A stretch of 10,087 bases of DNA from an uncultured Clostridium sp. (GCA_958349075.1 CATWBR010000141.1:1-10087), one strand, 5' to 3'; shown: positions 1 to 8,498, counted from the stretch's first letter. Numbers and translations are program-made. The notes: a model not told the origin generated them from the sequence alone.

Positions 1-30
1 GACAACCTCCAAACGGGACTGAAGACTCAT
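1..30 (-). CDS. Probable start of the sugar ABC transporter ATPase (MglA-like), truncated by the window edge
   Basis: Only ten codons are visible, reading MSLQSRLEVV from an ATG at 30-28. The start is supported by a GGGGAG-type ribosome binding site a few bases upstream. The gene lies immediately downstream of an MglB-like binding protein, where CUT2 sugar transporter operons usually carry the double-domain ATPase MglA and then the permease MglC. A 'LEVV' stretch is compatible with the first beta strand of an ABC ATPase, but no Walker motif is in view. The function is therefore inferred from position, not from motifs. An alternative ATG upstream in another frame (46-44) gives a peptide that looks less like an ABC protein. 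Confidence 0.4.
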   Translation of the reverse strand, partial: MSLQSRLEVV

Positions 31-47
31 AGTCTCCCCTCACCATT

Positions 48-70
48 CCGCCCTCCGGCCGTCCCGGCGG
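48..70 (-). other. GC-rich intergenic hairpin between the binding protein and the next gene
   Basis: In the short gap after the MglB-like gene the minus-strand RNA can pair CCGCC (70-66 side) with GGCGG (52-48 side). An alternative inner stem pairs CCGG (67-64) with CCGG (58-55). No U-run follows, so it is not an intrinsic terminator. Hairpins at this place in binding-protein transporter operons are known to protect the upstream mRNA from 3' exonucleases and raise the binding protein relative to the membrane parts. That role here is inference. Confidence 0.5.
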
Positions 71-94
71 CGTTCTCCTTCCTCAATTAAATCC

Positions 95-1129
95 TCATTT
101 GACAGACTCGTATGTCAGCGCCATCTGACTGCATTCATAATATTTCCCCTGCTTCAGTTCCACTTTTTCCTGTACATTCTGCCCGAGTGATTCTGCCGCT
201 GCCATCTCAAAAATGACATCCGCATACTCTTTGCTGTCACACTGGACCGTTCCGAACAGCTTTCCGCTCTTTAAACCTTCCAATCCCTGCGGTGTCCCGT
301 CTATGCCGACAATCTTAACCTGCCTGGAATCGCGGCTGCGCTCCAGCGCGTCGGCAGCTCCCAGAGCCATCTCGTCGTTATTGCAGATGACCAACTCAAT
401 TTCTTTGGGGAATTCTTCGATCCACTGCTCCATCAGAGCCGATGCCTGGCTTCTGTCCCAGTTGGCAATCCCGCCGGTCAGCTTCTCAAGCGGCACTCCG
501 CCGTCCTTCAGGGTCTGGATTGACCATTCGGTCCGGATCAGGGAATCCTGATGGCTGCTCTCTCCTTCGAGCAGTACATAGCTGACCTTTCCATTTCCGT
601 CCAGATCAAGACCTGCCGGGTTTTCCTTATAGAGATCCACCAGGATATTTCCCTGCAGAACCGCGGACTCCTTGGCATCCTCCCCCACATAGTAGAGCTT
701 TTCCCAGCGCTTCATATCCTCCTCCACCGGCTCCCGGTTGAAGAATATGACGGGCACATCCGCATCCATCGCCTTGTTGATGACATAGGAAGCGGCGGAG
801 CGGTCCACCATATTGACGCAGATGGCGTCATACCCCAGGGAGAGGAAACGGTCCACCTGGCTGTTCTGCGTATTCTGGTTGCCCTTGGAATCGGCCACAT
901 CCATCACGACCTTGATTCCGGTTCCCTTCTCATAAGTTTTGGCTTTGTCTTCCAGATTGGAGCGGATATTGTTGATAAACGGATCGTCTCCGCGGTACAG
1001 CGCCACGCCGATGCGGATCGATTTTTTTTCGTCCTTCTTCTCGCTCCCGCAGCCCTGCAGAACCATACACCCGGCCAGTACCACCGCAGCAGCGGCCGCT
1101 GCAATCCATAAACGTCTTTGCTTCTTCAT
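95..1129 (-). CDS. mglB: MglB-like galactose/glucose-type substrate-binding lipoprotein of a CUT2 ABC transporter
   Basis: Extracellular lipoprotein that captures a hexose or similar sugar and delivers it to an Mgl/Rbs-type ABC importer. The signal peptide (residues 1-21) has an LAGC lipobox at C21; a second LQGC ends at C27. The mature part is a type-1 periplasmic-binding fold. It lines up without gaps with the E. coli MglB site: DDPF (D49, F51), FFN (N131), H193-D195-R199, W224, the NND at 250-252 and D277. The calcium loop is recognisable at 175-183 (D175, D177, N179). The position equal to E. coli Asn256 is Cys297, so the pocket may differ in specificity. Length (344 aa) is normal. The start codon has a GGGGGA site 7 nt upstream that overlaps the stop of the preceding gene, 12 nt away. 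The family is certain; the exact sugar is not. Confidence 0.88.
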   Translation of the reverse strand: MKKQRRLWIAAAAAAVVLAGCMVLQGCGSEKKDEKKSIRIGVALYRGDDPFINNIRSNLEDKAKTYEKGTGIKVVMDVADSKGNQNTQNSQVDRFLSLGYDAICVNMVDRSAASYVINKAMDADVPVIFFNREPVEEDMKRWEKLYYVGEDAKESAVLQGNILVDLYKENPAGLDLDGNGKVSYVLLEGESSHQDSLIRTEWSIQTLKDGGVPLEKLTGGIANWDRSQASALMEQWIEEFPKEIELVICNNDEMALGAADALERSRDSRQVKIVGIDGTPQGLEGLKSGKLFGTVQCDSKEYADVIFEMAAAESLGQNVQEKVELKQGKYYECSQMALTYESVK

Positions 1130-1141
1130 AGGCCATTCCCC

Positions 1142-2113
1142 CTAGTCAATTGGATACAGAATCTTCTCGAATTTGCTTTCCCTTAAATCCGTCTTCTCTA
1201 TATAGTAGGAATCCAGGCGTATCTGCTCCCTGGCTCCCTTTCTCTGAATCGCTTCCACTGCCTTCTCCACGCAGAGATAACCCTCGTCGAACTCATTGCC
1301 TGCTATCATTCCCCTGATGACCCCCTTGTCCATCTGGTTCAGGAGCGAAGGTGTCGTCCCCGCCCCGTAGAGGCTCGCGATGTACTTTCCGTATACCGGA
1401 CTGCCGCCTATAATCTCCGCCGCCTCACTGGTGCTCGAGGGATCCAGGCAGGCAATCACAGCCGTCCCGCTTCCGGGATACACGGTTTCTTCTATGATTT
1501 TACGGAATGTATCCGCCGTTTTTCTCTCATAGGCAGCCATCGCAAAACCGTTTTCTTCCAGCACCGTCCGAAGCCCTTCCAGACGCTCCCCCGTGTAGCC
1601 GTGTGTCAGGCTGTCGGCAAAAATATACACGGGAAGTTCCGGCGTATTTTCCAGGATAATTGCCTCGCCCATCTTTTTGCCTTCTTCAAAATGGTCCGTG
1701 GAAACCGCCCCCTTAACGCTCTCCGACGGAAGCAGCTCTCCGGCCACAATCACCGGACTTCCCAGGACCGTCGTATCCATATGGGTCATACATTCCGTTG
1801 AATCCACGGGTTCCAGTATGACTGCCAGGGCCCCGTCGTCGATTTCGCGCTTCACAAGCTCCATCTGGCTGTCCGCATCTTCCTTGTCAAAAAGGGTGAT
1901 AAAACTGACATCTACATTGTAATCATCGGCTGCCTGTTCAACACCTTTTCGGAAGTTCACGTAGTAGTCGTCCGTCGTATCGGCGATCACAATGGAAATA
2001 GGGTAAATCTCCGTCTTTTTTTCTTTAATAATCAGATCGGTGGAGGATAAAAGGTACAGGAATACGAGAATTCCCGCAAAAATACCCCAGAGGACTTTTT
2101 CCTGCTTTGCCAT
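1142..2113 (-). CDS. Membrane-anchored sugar-binding-protein homologue, probable sensory partner of the adjacent kinase
   Basis: A 323-residue protein with a type-1 periplasmic-binding fold (Peripla_BP_4/RbsB-like) from about residue 38 to the end, preceded by a hydrophobic helix at about 7-27. No Cys follows that helix, so it reads as an uncleaved signal anchor rather than a lipoprotein, tethering the domain outside the membrane. Its ATG overlaps the kinase stop by one base (TAATG), with an AAGGGGG ribosome site 8 nt upstream, and the MglB-like gene starts 12 nt downstream. In Clostridium beijerinckii a similar protein, XylFII, binds sugar and signals through LytS and YesN. I infer the same role here. 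A second binding subunit for the transporter is the alternative. The ligand cannot be read from the sequence. Confidence 0.75.
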   Translation of the reverse strand: MAKQEKVLWGIFAGILVFLYLLSSTDLIIKEKKTEIYPISIVIADTTDDYYVNFRKGVEQAADDYNVDVSFITLFDKEDADSQMELVKREIDDGALAVILEPVDSTECMTHMDTTVLGSPVIVAGELLPSESVKGAVSTDHFEEGKKMGEAIILENTPELPVYIFADSLTHGYTGERLEGLRTVLEENGFAMAAYERKTADTFRKIIEETVYPGSGTAVIACLDPSSTSEAAEIIGGSPVYGKYIASLYGAGTTPSLLNQMDKGVIRGMIAGNEFDEGYLCVEKAVEAIQRKGAREQIRLDSYYIEKTDLRESKFEKILYPID

Positions 2114-3912
2114 TATACCATCCCCCTTTCCACCGCTTCACTGTACGGCACGACAGGAAGATGAATCCTGACCGTGGTGCCCTCGTCCGGCTCCGACTCA
2201 ATGGAAAGGCCGTATTCTTCCCCGAAGTAAAGCTTGATCCTCTCATTGACATTCTTAACCCCGATGCCGGAACCGCGTCTGGATTCTACGTGGGACGCCC
2301 CCGTAAAGAGGTTTTCCACCTGTTCACCGGTCATACCAAGGCCGTTGTCGCTTACGCAGAAATACAGATCCGCGTCCTCCTTCCAGACCTTTAACAGAAT
2401 TTCACCGTCTCCGTCCATGAATTCCATGCCGTGATAAATGGCATTTTCCACCAGGGGCTGCAGCATCAGCTTAAGGCTTGCCAGCTCCAGCACGTCGCCG
2501 GATGCCTCTATCTCATAAGTAAACTTGTTTTTAAATCTCATATGCTGGATCATCAGGTAGTTTCTGACATGTTCCAGCTCATCCCTGACCGTAATAATAC
2601 TTTTTCCCTTGCTCAGGCTGATACGGAAGAATCTGGCCAGCGCGGTCACCGCCTTTACCGCTTCCGCCTTCTGCTCGTTCTCAATCATCCAGACGATGAT
2701 ATCCAATGTGTTATAGAGGAAATGGGGGTTAATCTGGGACTGCAGCGTGTCAAATTCCTGTTTCCGCTTTGCCTCGTGCTCCGTCACAATATCCTTCATC
2801 AAAAGGCGGATCTGCGCCGCCATGTCCCCGATGGATTTGCCGAGATGCTGAATTTCATAGGAACCGCCGGTATAGACAGGCACATCCAGGTTTCCCTCCT
2901 CCAGTATTCCCACGGACTTTTCCAGTTCTTTGATGGGGTTTGTGATCCTGGAGGAAATATAGGAATTGATGAGGGCCAGGATGAACAGAATGAGTGCGAT
3001 CATAAATACGATAAAAAGCCGTGTCTTAATCGTGTTCAGGGAAACGACATTTTCCGGCGTCACTCCGACCACTTTCCAGCCCGTATAACCGATGGACTTG
3101 ATTGTCACAAACCGGCTGCCTCCCTCAAACTCCTCCATATGGTTGCCGTCCTTATAACCGGCCGCCGTTACATTATTCTCCTGCATCCTCCCCGAATCGA
3201 TGAGCTGCATCTTGGGATGGTATAAAAGCTCGCCGTCGCTGCTGATCAGATAGACATAACCGCCCTTACCGGCCGTCACGCCGTCAAAGAGCTGTTCCAG
3301 GCTGGAATAGCTGATATCCACCAGAAGCACGCCCTGGGCCGTGGAAGTTCCCTTTGTAAGCTCCACGGCGCGGGAAAGGGAAATGACCCAGCGGTACTGG
3401 TTCTCATTGTTGTCAAAGATATACTGCACATGGGGCTGTGAAAAATGCTGGTTCTCCGTCTTCTCCAGCGCATCCTTAAACCACGGTTCCCCCGTAACGT
3501 CCAGATTCGCTTTGAGCCTTGCCGCAGGGACCGCTTCAACAAGTGTCCCGTCCTCTGAGAAAAGAGCTATATTATCGACATTATCCTTGTTATTGTCATA
3601 GAGCAGGGTAAGCTCAGAACCGACCGACTCGGAGGAGAGATCCGCATTCTTTACCGCCCCGTAATAGAGCGAATCCGACAGCTTCATGATGGTCCTCAGA
3701 TAAGATTCCACGGAGCGGGCCACCTGGCCGATCAGCCTCTGGTTCTCATCCTGGACCATGGCCGTGACCTGGCCGGAAAGTCTCTGGTACAGGGAAAATG
3801 TAATCAGGAGTCCTGCCGCCAGAGCCGTCACCGTAAAATAGATGAAAATCGTGGTACGTATGCTGTTGTTCAGAAAAAACGGCCGTCTCTGATTATTGTC
3901 CTTCTTATCCAT
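2113..3912 (-). CDS. YesM/LytS-type sensor histidine kinase with extracellular dCache domain
   Basis: Membrane kinase of 599 aa that should phosphorylate the response regulator encoded just upstream. TM1 lies at about 20-42 and TM2 at about 298-320, flanking an extracellular dCache-like domain (about 45-290, ending in the typical GWKVVGVTP). A HAMP linker follows (about 320-372). The His_kinase core has QINPHFLYNTLD with the phosphoacceptor H397. The HATPase has the N-box LQPLVENAIYHG (N490), DNGLGM (522-527) and GSGIGVKN (547-554). All catalytic motifs are intact. The ATG directly abuts the regulator stop (TAGATG), with GGGGAG 8 nt upstream. The neighbouring anchored binding protein suggests that sugar is sensed through a protein partner rather than only by the Cache domain. 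That is inference. Confidence 0.92.
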   Translation of the reverse strand: MDKKDNNQRRPFFLNNSIRTTIFIYFTVTALAAGLLITFSLYQRLSGQVTAMVQDENQRLIGQVARSVESYLRTIMKLSDSLYYGAVKNADLSSESVGSELTLLYDNNKDNVDNIALFSEDGTLVEAVPAARLKANLDVTGEPWFKDALEKTENQHFSQPHVQYIFDNNENQYRWVISLSRAVELTKGTSTAQGVLLVDISYSSLEQLFDGVTAGKGGYVYLISSDGELLYHPKMQLIDSGRMQENNVTAAGYKDGNHMEEFEGGSRFVTIKSIGYTGWKVVGVTPENVVSLNTIKTRLFIVFMIALILFILALINSYISSRITNPIKELEKSVGILEEGNLDVPVYTGGSYEIQHLGKSIGDMAAQIRLLMKDIVTEHEAKRKQEFDTLQSQINPHFLYNTLDIIVWMIENEQKAEAVKAVTALARFFRISLSKGKSIITVRDELEHVRNYLMIQHMRFKNKFTYEIEASGDVLELASLKLMLQPLVENAIYHGMEFMDGDGEILLKVWKEDADLYFCVSDNGLGMTGEQVENLFTGASHVESRRGSGIGVKNVNERIKLYFGEEYGLSIESEPDEGTTVRIHLPVVPYSEAVERGMV

Positions 3913-5526
3913 CTATCTGGCTCCCCTGAATTTCGTAGGCGATACCCCGAACTTCTTTTTGAAAACATAACTGAAATAATTCTGTTCCGGATATCCCACC
4001 TTCTCTGCGATAATATAGGTTTTATCTTCCGTTGTCATAAGCAGTTCCACCGCGCGGTTTAAGCGCACGTCCGTCAGGTATGCAATATAGGCCTGTCCCG
4101 TCTCCTTCTTGAATACGGTGGAGAAATAGGCCGGGCTCATATGGAGATGGCGGCAGATCTTTTCCACCGACAGATCCGGATCCCTGAAGTTCTCCTGGAT
4201 ATACTGTTTTGCCTCCTGGATGACATTCTTGGTCGTATTGCTTCTCTCCTCCTCCATCACCCTGTTCATTTTAAAAGCGACTTCGGTCAGGTACTGCCTT
4301 ATATTATCCGTTTTCTCCACTTTCAGAAGGATTTCAAAATAGTCCGTCTCCACGCCGAACATGTCGCTGATCCGAAGATCGTACTGCTGCGAAAGCTGGG
4401 TCAGCGCATTGATGACGGCCAGGATATAGGCCTGGTGCTGGCGGTAATGGACCTTTGCCTCCTCCATCTTTCCAACCACGTCGCCGACTACGGAGCGTAT
4501 CTTCTCCTCCGGCCCGAATTTGACGGCAGCTATCAGCTCCGACTCCATCCGGCTGTCGAACTGCAGCTTTCCGTGATTGAACGGTTCCACGTCCCGGATG
4601 TAGATAAGGCCTCCGGAACCGGCCACGGCGCGGTAACCCAGAGCGTTTAACGCCGAGTGGAAGGACTGCCCGATGTCGGTCAGGGAATTGCTGCTCTCAC
4701 CGACGCCGATTGTGACGGAAACTTCCAGGATTTTTTTCGTCTCCTTGCAGATATCACCCAGCATGGCCACCAGGCCTGTCTGGGAATTATTTTCGTCGAT
4801 CGCGGCAATCAGGATGCTCTCAAATGAGGAATGGAACATTGTATAACGGTATTGCCCCTCCAGCTTTTCCTCTATCATGTTCTGGACGGAAATTGGGATC
4901 AGCTCACGCTCCTTATGGAGTGATACGGCCTTGTCCACCTTCTCGTCCGGTTCCAGATGGATGGCCGCAACAATCCATTTATGGGCATTGTCTATGTCGA
5001 TATCATATTCTTTCAGTTTCTCCGATATGGTTTCCCCCGACATTCCACCATGGATTAAATCGTTCAGGAAATGTTCCCTGATGGTCGGAAGATTTTTAAC
5101 ATAGCTCTCCCTGAGGAGATTCACATTCCTCTTCTGCTCGATCTCCTCATCCAGGTTTTTCTTGATTTTCTTCAAAATCGCAGTCAGCTCTTCCACATTC
5201 ACCGGTTTTAAAATGTATTCAATTACATTCAGCTTGATTGCTTTTTTAGCATATTCAAATTCATCGAAACCGGAAAAAATCACAATCTTCACCGATGGAT
5301 ACTGCTGGCGTATAGTTTCCGCCATCGTGAGGCCGTCCATGTAGGGCATTTTAATATCGGTCAGGACGAGATCCGGCTCATTCAGCTCGATCTTTTCAAG
5401 AGCGTCCTTGCCGTTCTCCGCATCCCCAATCACTTCAAAGCCGGTGTCCGCCCAGTTTATCTTGTTAATAATGCTTTTCCTTACCTCTTCTTCATCGTCA
5501 ACCAGCATAATCTTATAAAGATTCAT
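3913..5526 (-). CDS. YesN-type response regulator with AraC-family DNA-binding domain
   Basis: Cytoplasmic transcription regulator of 537 aa. The receiver domain (about 1-120) has D10-D11, the phosphoacceptor D57 in LTDIKMP, S85 and K107. The central part (about 140-320) carries an 'IGVGESS...SALNALGYRAVAGSGGLIYIRDV' type pattern, the degenerate GGDEF-like linker common in YesN proteins. Two AraC helix-turn-helices occupy about 435-537 and end in the signature VGYPEQNYFSYVFKKKFGVSPTKF. Phosphorylated by the adjacent kinase, it most likely activates the downstream sugar-uptake genes. It starts only 6 nt after the MocA-like gene. The ribosome binding site is weak, so it may rely on translational coupling. 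Its DNA target sites cannot be identified in this window. Confidence 0.93.
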   Translation of the reverse strand: MNLYKIMLVDDEEEVRKSIINKINWADTGFEVIGDAENGKDALEKIELNEPDLVLTDIKMPYMDGLTMAETIRQQYPSVKIVIFSGFDEFEYAKKAIKLNVIEYILKPVNVEELTAILKKIKKNLDEEIEQKRNVNLLRESYVKNLPTIREHFLNDLIHGGMSGETISEKLKEYDIDIDNAHKWIVAAIHLEPDEKVDKAVSLHKERELIPISVQNMIEEKLEGQYRYTMFHSSFESILIAAIDENNSQTGLVAMLGDICKETKKILEVSVTIGVGESSNSLTDIGQSFHSALNALGYRAVAGSGGLIYIRDVEPFNHGKLQFDSRMESELIAAVKFGPEEKIRSVVGDVVGKMEEAKVHYRQHQAYILAVINALTQLSQQYDLRISDMFGVETDYFEILLKVEKTDNIRQYLTEVAFKMNRVMEEERSNTTKNVIQEAKQYIQENFRDPDLSVEKICRHLHMSPAYFSTVFKKETGQAYIAYLTDVRLNRAVELLMTTEDKTYIIAEKVGYPEQNYFSYVFKKKFGVSPTKFRGAR

Positions 5527-5532
5527 ATAGCG

Positions 5533-6204
5533 TCACTCATCTTCTTCCCTGTCAATGTCATTGTCAATATAATCGATATCCTCAAGCGCCGCGGGATTTG
5601 AGGCCGGACAGTAATATACCTCCTCGGGATGCCTCTTAATGACGGATTTTCCGCCCGTATCGCCGCAAAGGCTTAAAAGCTCCTCCCGGTATATCCCTGA
5701 AAACACCACGGGATTTCCCGGCCGTCCCCCGTCCGACAGGCAGGCGATTGTCTTCCGTGTCCGTCTGAATTCCTCCGAAAGCCGGAAGAGTTCGCCGGCC
5801 GCAAGTCCCGGCTGATCGCAGACCATAAACATCAGGCTGTCTTCATCCTGCATGAAGCGAACCGCCCGGATCCCCAGCGCGATGGAATGGGAAATCCCCA
5901 TTTCCCGGTTCCTGTTGAATACAACCTGCCTGGCGGGTTCCGGGTGCTCACCCGGCGTACCGTACGGTACGAAGCCGTCGCGGCCGCAAAGCTCCCGGCT
6001 GATTTCCTCATAGGCCGTCACGGCAATGAGCCGCACCGCTTCTCCCCTGTCCGGCTTCAAAAGCCGATCCAGAGACTGTTCCTGAAACTCTTTTGCCGCC
6101 TCCACCGCGTAACGGTACATCGGTATTCCGTTGATCCGGTGGAGGAGTTTATTGCTTCCGAACCGTTTTGAATAGCCGGCCGCCAGCAGTATCACATTCA
6201 TCAT
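5533..6204 (-). CDS. mocA: MocA/MobA-family nucleotidyltransferase, probable molybdenum cofactor cytidylyltransferase
   Basis: A 223-residue NTP-transferase-fold protein. The N-terminal nucleotide motif LLAAGYSKRFGSNK is at 6-19, the metal-binding CDQPG around D130, GNPVVF at 163-168, GDTGGKS at 181-187, and a DIDYIDND tail equivalent to the usual DIDTPED. MocA transfers CMP from CTP to molybdopterin-Mo, giving the MCD form used by bacterial xanthine dehydrogenase-family enzymes. MobA uses GTP to make MGD for the DMSO reductase family. The adjacent hydroxylase favours MocA. The first ATG overlaps the stop of the molybdenum subunit (ATGA), with a second ATG one codon later. The ribosome site is distant, so coupling is likely. 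It is slightly longer than typical MocA, with extra sequence around 43-95. No XdhC/CoxI-type maturation gene or YqeB/YqeC is present. Confidence 0.82.
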   Translation of the reverse strand: MMNVILLAAGYSKRFGSNKLLHRINGIPMYRYAVEAAKEFQEQSLDRLLKPDRGEAVRLIAVTAYEEISRELCGRDGFVPYGTPGEHPEPARQVVFNRNREMGISHSIALGIRAVRFMQDEDSLMFMVCDQPGLAAGELFRLSEEFRRTRKTIACLSDGGRPGNPVVFSGIYREELLSLCGDTGGKSVIKRHPEEVYYCPASNPAALEDIDYIDNDIDREEDE

Positions 6205-8498
6205 GGCAGTTTTTTAAGCCCCCTCACCACCTTCTCGGGTGTGACGGGCAACTCCCTGAACCAGAGTCCGGTCGCATTATAAATCGCCTGGACAATGGCC
6301 GGAGGCGGTGTGTTCATGACGACCTCGCCCACCGATTTCGCCCCGAAGGGCCCTGTCGGTTCATAGCTGGAATCGAATTCCACCTCCAGATCAGGCACCT
6401 CAACCCTGGCCGGTATTTTATACTGCATAAAGGAGTTCTCTTTCAGTCTTCCCTTATCCGTATAATTTATATCCTCAAAAAGCGTCATGCCGATGCCCTG
6501 GACGATGCCTCCCTCCGCCTGGATTCTGGCCAGATTCGGGTTTATCACCGTTCCGCAGTCCACTGCCGCCTTATACTGGAGCAGGTCGATCTTTCCTGTC
6601 TCCAAATCCACTTCCACCTCTGCCATACCGCACATGAACGGCGGCGGCGACACCTCAGAAGAATGGGAAACCGTAGCCTCAAGAGCCAGGCCGGAACCGC
6701 ACATTCTCTTCGTCGAGATATCTTTCAGGGAAATCCGCTGTTCTTCCCCGTTCCGAGCTTCCGATGCAAAAACGCAGGAACCGTCAAAGTCCGCTTCCGA
6801 CGGATTAATTTCCAGAAGCTTTGCGCCCTGGGCGATAATCTTCGCCCGCAGCTCGCCGCAGGCCTTTACAACGGCCATCCCGGTGACGTAGGTGGTGCTG
6901 GATGCATAGGAACCCGAGTCGTAGGGCGAAACATCCGTATCTACGCCGGATACGACGATGTCATCCACATCGCAGTCCATACAGTCGGCCGCCATCTGTG
7001 CGAGAATCGTGTCGCAGCCGGTTCCCATATCGGTTGCCCCGATCATCATATTATAATGGCCCTCGTCGCTCAGACGGATTGTCACCGTTCCCACGTCCAT
7101 GGCTGAAATGCCCGAACCCTGCATGGATATGCCAACCCCGACTCCGCGGACCCTGCCGTTTTTCATGTCCCTTGACGGATATTTTCCGGCCCAGTCCATC
7201 ATGGACGCCGCTCTGTCCATACACTGTTTTACGTGGCAGCTCTGAAGGCGTTCATTGTAGTAGGCCGGCATAATCTGGCCCTCCTGCAGGAAATTCCGGC
7301 TCCTGATCAGGAGCGGATCCATCCCCAGTATCGCCGCGGCCTCATTTAACGCAGTCTCCACCGCGAAAAGGCCCTGGGTTGCCCCATATCCCCTGTAGGC
7401 TCCGGATGACTGGTAGTTTGTATAGACTACGTCGTAGGTAAACCGGAATGCCTCGGGCGTGTAAATAGGAATCGCCTTGTGGCCGCTGAGTCCGACCGTT
7501 GTCGGCCCGTGTTCCCCATAGGCTCCCGTATTGGAGAGCGTATACATGTCGATGGCCCTGACCTTGCCGTCACCGCTCAGTCCCATCCGGACGGTTATCT
7601 CCATCTCATGACGCGGCGAAGAGGCAATCATGGATTCGTATCTTGTAAATACCATCTTGGCCGGACGCCCTGTCTTCATCGTGACGAGAGCCGGATAAAT
7701 CTCAGCCACTCCCGTCTGCTTAGCCCCGAATCCTCCTCCGATTCTCGGTTTGATTACACGTATGGACGATTTCGGGATGGCCAGGGCATTGGCCAGAATC
7801 CTCCTGATATGGAACGGAATCTGTGTGGATGCCACTACGTTAAGCCGCCCGAAGGCATCTTTATAAGTAAAGGCACGGAACGTCTCCATCATCGTCTGGT
7901 TGTCCGCCTTTGTGTGGTAGGTCCTCTCAAGCACCAGATCACAGTCCTTCAGCACCGCATCCACATCCCCGTCCGACTCGGTGCCGCTGGAACAAAGATT
8001 TCTCTTATTATCGGCTCCCACCGGACAGAGCGCCTTCCAGTCTTCCTCCGGATGAACCAGCACGTGGTTATCCTTCGCCGTCCTGAAATCGAGAACCGGT
8101 TCCAGAACCTCATACTCCGGTTTAATCAGCCTGAGGGCCTGATCCACGGCGCTTTCCGTCTCCCCCGCCACGATAGCGGCCACGTCGCCGACAAAGCGAA
8201 GACGCCGGTCAATAATCCTTCTGTCGTACGGACTGGGCTCCGGATACGTCTGCCCCGCCTGGGTGAACCGGCTCTCCGGCGAATCTTCCCAGGTCAGCAC
8301 GCAGGCAATCCCCGGAACAGAAGATGCCCTTTTCGTATCAATCGTCTTTACAACCGCATGGGCGTAGGGACTTCTGAGCACCTTCACCACAAGGCAGTCC
8401 CCGGGAGCCAGATCATCGGTATAGACCGGCGCTCCCGTTACCAGGGCCATGGCGTCTTTTTTTATCACAGGCCGGTTCACATTTTTTTCCCTATTCAT
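6201..8498 (-). CDS. xdhA: Molybdopterin-binding catalytic subunit of a xanthine dehydrogenase-family hydroxylase
   Basis: Catalytic subunit (765 aa) that hydroxylates a heterocycle or aldehyde at the Mo centre. The N-terminal aldehyde oxidase/xanthine dehydrogenase a/b hammerhead spans about 15-130, and the molybdopterin domains run from about 145 to the end. Visible motifs are GGGFGAKQ (254-261), GAYRGYGATQG (366-376) with R369 at the bovine Arg880 position, QGSGIS (460-465), DMGTGCDT (490-497) and GAKSVGE (719-725) with E725 as the expected general base. Q261 stands where bovine XDH has Glu802, so xanthine should not be assumed as substrate. The chosen start at 8498 overlaps the preceding stop as ATGA and is preceded by GGAGGG and AGGAG. 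A 28-codon upstream extension lies within the Fe-S gene and lacks family homology. Substrate is unproven. Confidence 0.87.
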   Translation of the reverse strand: MNREKNVNRPVIKKDAMALVTGAPVYTDDLAPGDCLVVKVLRSPYAHAVVKTIDTKRASSVPGIACVLTWEDSPESRFTQAGQTYPEPSPYDRRIIDRRLRFVGDVAAIVAGETESAVDQALRLIKPEYEVLEPVLDFRTAKDNHVLVHPEEDWKALCPVGADNKRNLCSSGTESDGDVDAVLKDCDLVLERTYHTKADNQTMMETFRAFTYKDAFGRLNVVASTQIPFHIRRILANALAIPKSSIRVIKPRIGGGFGAKQTGVAEIYPALVTMKTGRPAKMVFTRYESMIASSPRHEMEITVRMGLSGDGKVRAIDMYTLSNTGAYGEHGPTTVGLSGHKAIPIYTPEAFRFTYDVVYTNYQSSGAYRGYGATQGLFAVETALNEAAAILGMDPLLIRSRNFLQEGQIMPAYYNERLQSCHVKQCMDRAASMMDWAGKYPSRDMKNGRVRGVGVGISMQGSGISAMDVGTVTIRLSDEGHYNMMIGATDMGTGCDTILAQMAADCMDCDVDDIVVSGVDTDVSPYDSGSYASSTTYVTGMAVVKACGELRAKIIAQGAKLLEINPSEADFDGSCVFASEARNGEEQRISLKDISTKRMCGSGLALEATVSHSSEVSPPPFMCGMAEVEVDLETGKIDLLQYKAAVDCGTVINPNLARIQAEGGIVQGIGMTLFEDINYTDKGRLKENSFMQYKIPARVEVPDLEVEFDSSYEPTGPFGAKSVGEVVMNTPPPAIVQAIYNATGLWFRELPVTPEKVVRGLKKLP

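Noticed and set aside
48..70. Intrinsic terminator ending the transcript after mglB
   Set aside because: No U-run follows the hairpin on the minus strand, and a gene with a ribosome site starts right after it.
551..1111. Plus-strand open frame of 186 codons opposite the MglB-like gene
   Set aside because: Shadow frame. The minus-strand protein aligns along its whole length with a known family.
2431..3225. Plus-strand open frame of 264 codons opposite the sensor kinase
   Set aside because: Antisense shadow of a gene with all kinase motifs intact; no ribosome binding site or recognisable domain was seen.
5550..5567. Two perfect TTGACA hexamers (5567-5562 and 5555-5550) before the response regulator, as an internal promoter
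   Set aside because: They come from Ile-Asp codons in the MocA tail. At 17-nt spacing the matching -10 positions read GAAGAT and CGCTAT, and transcription would begin at or after the regulator start codon.
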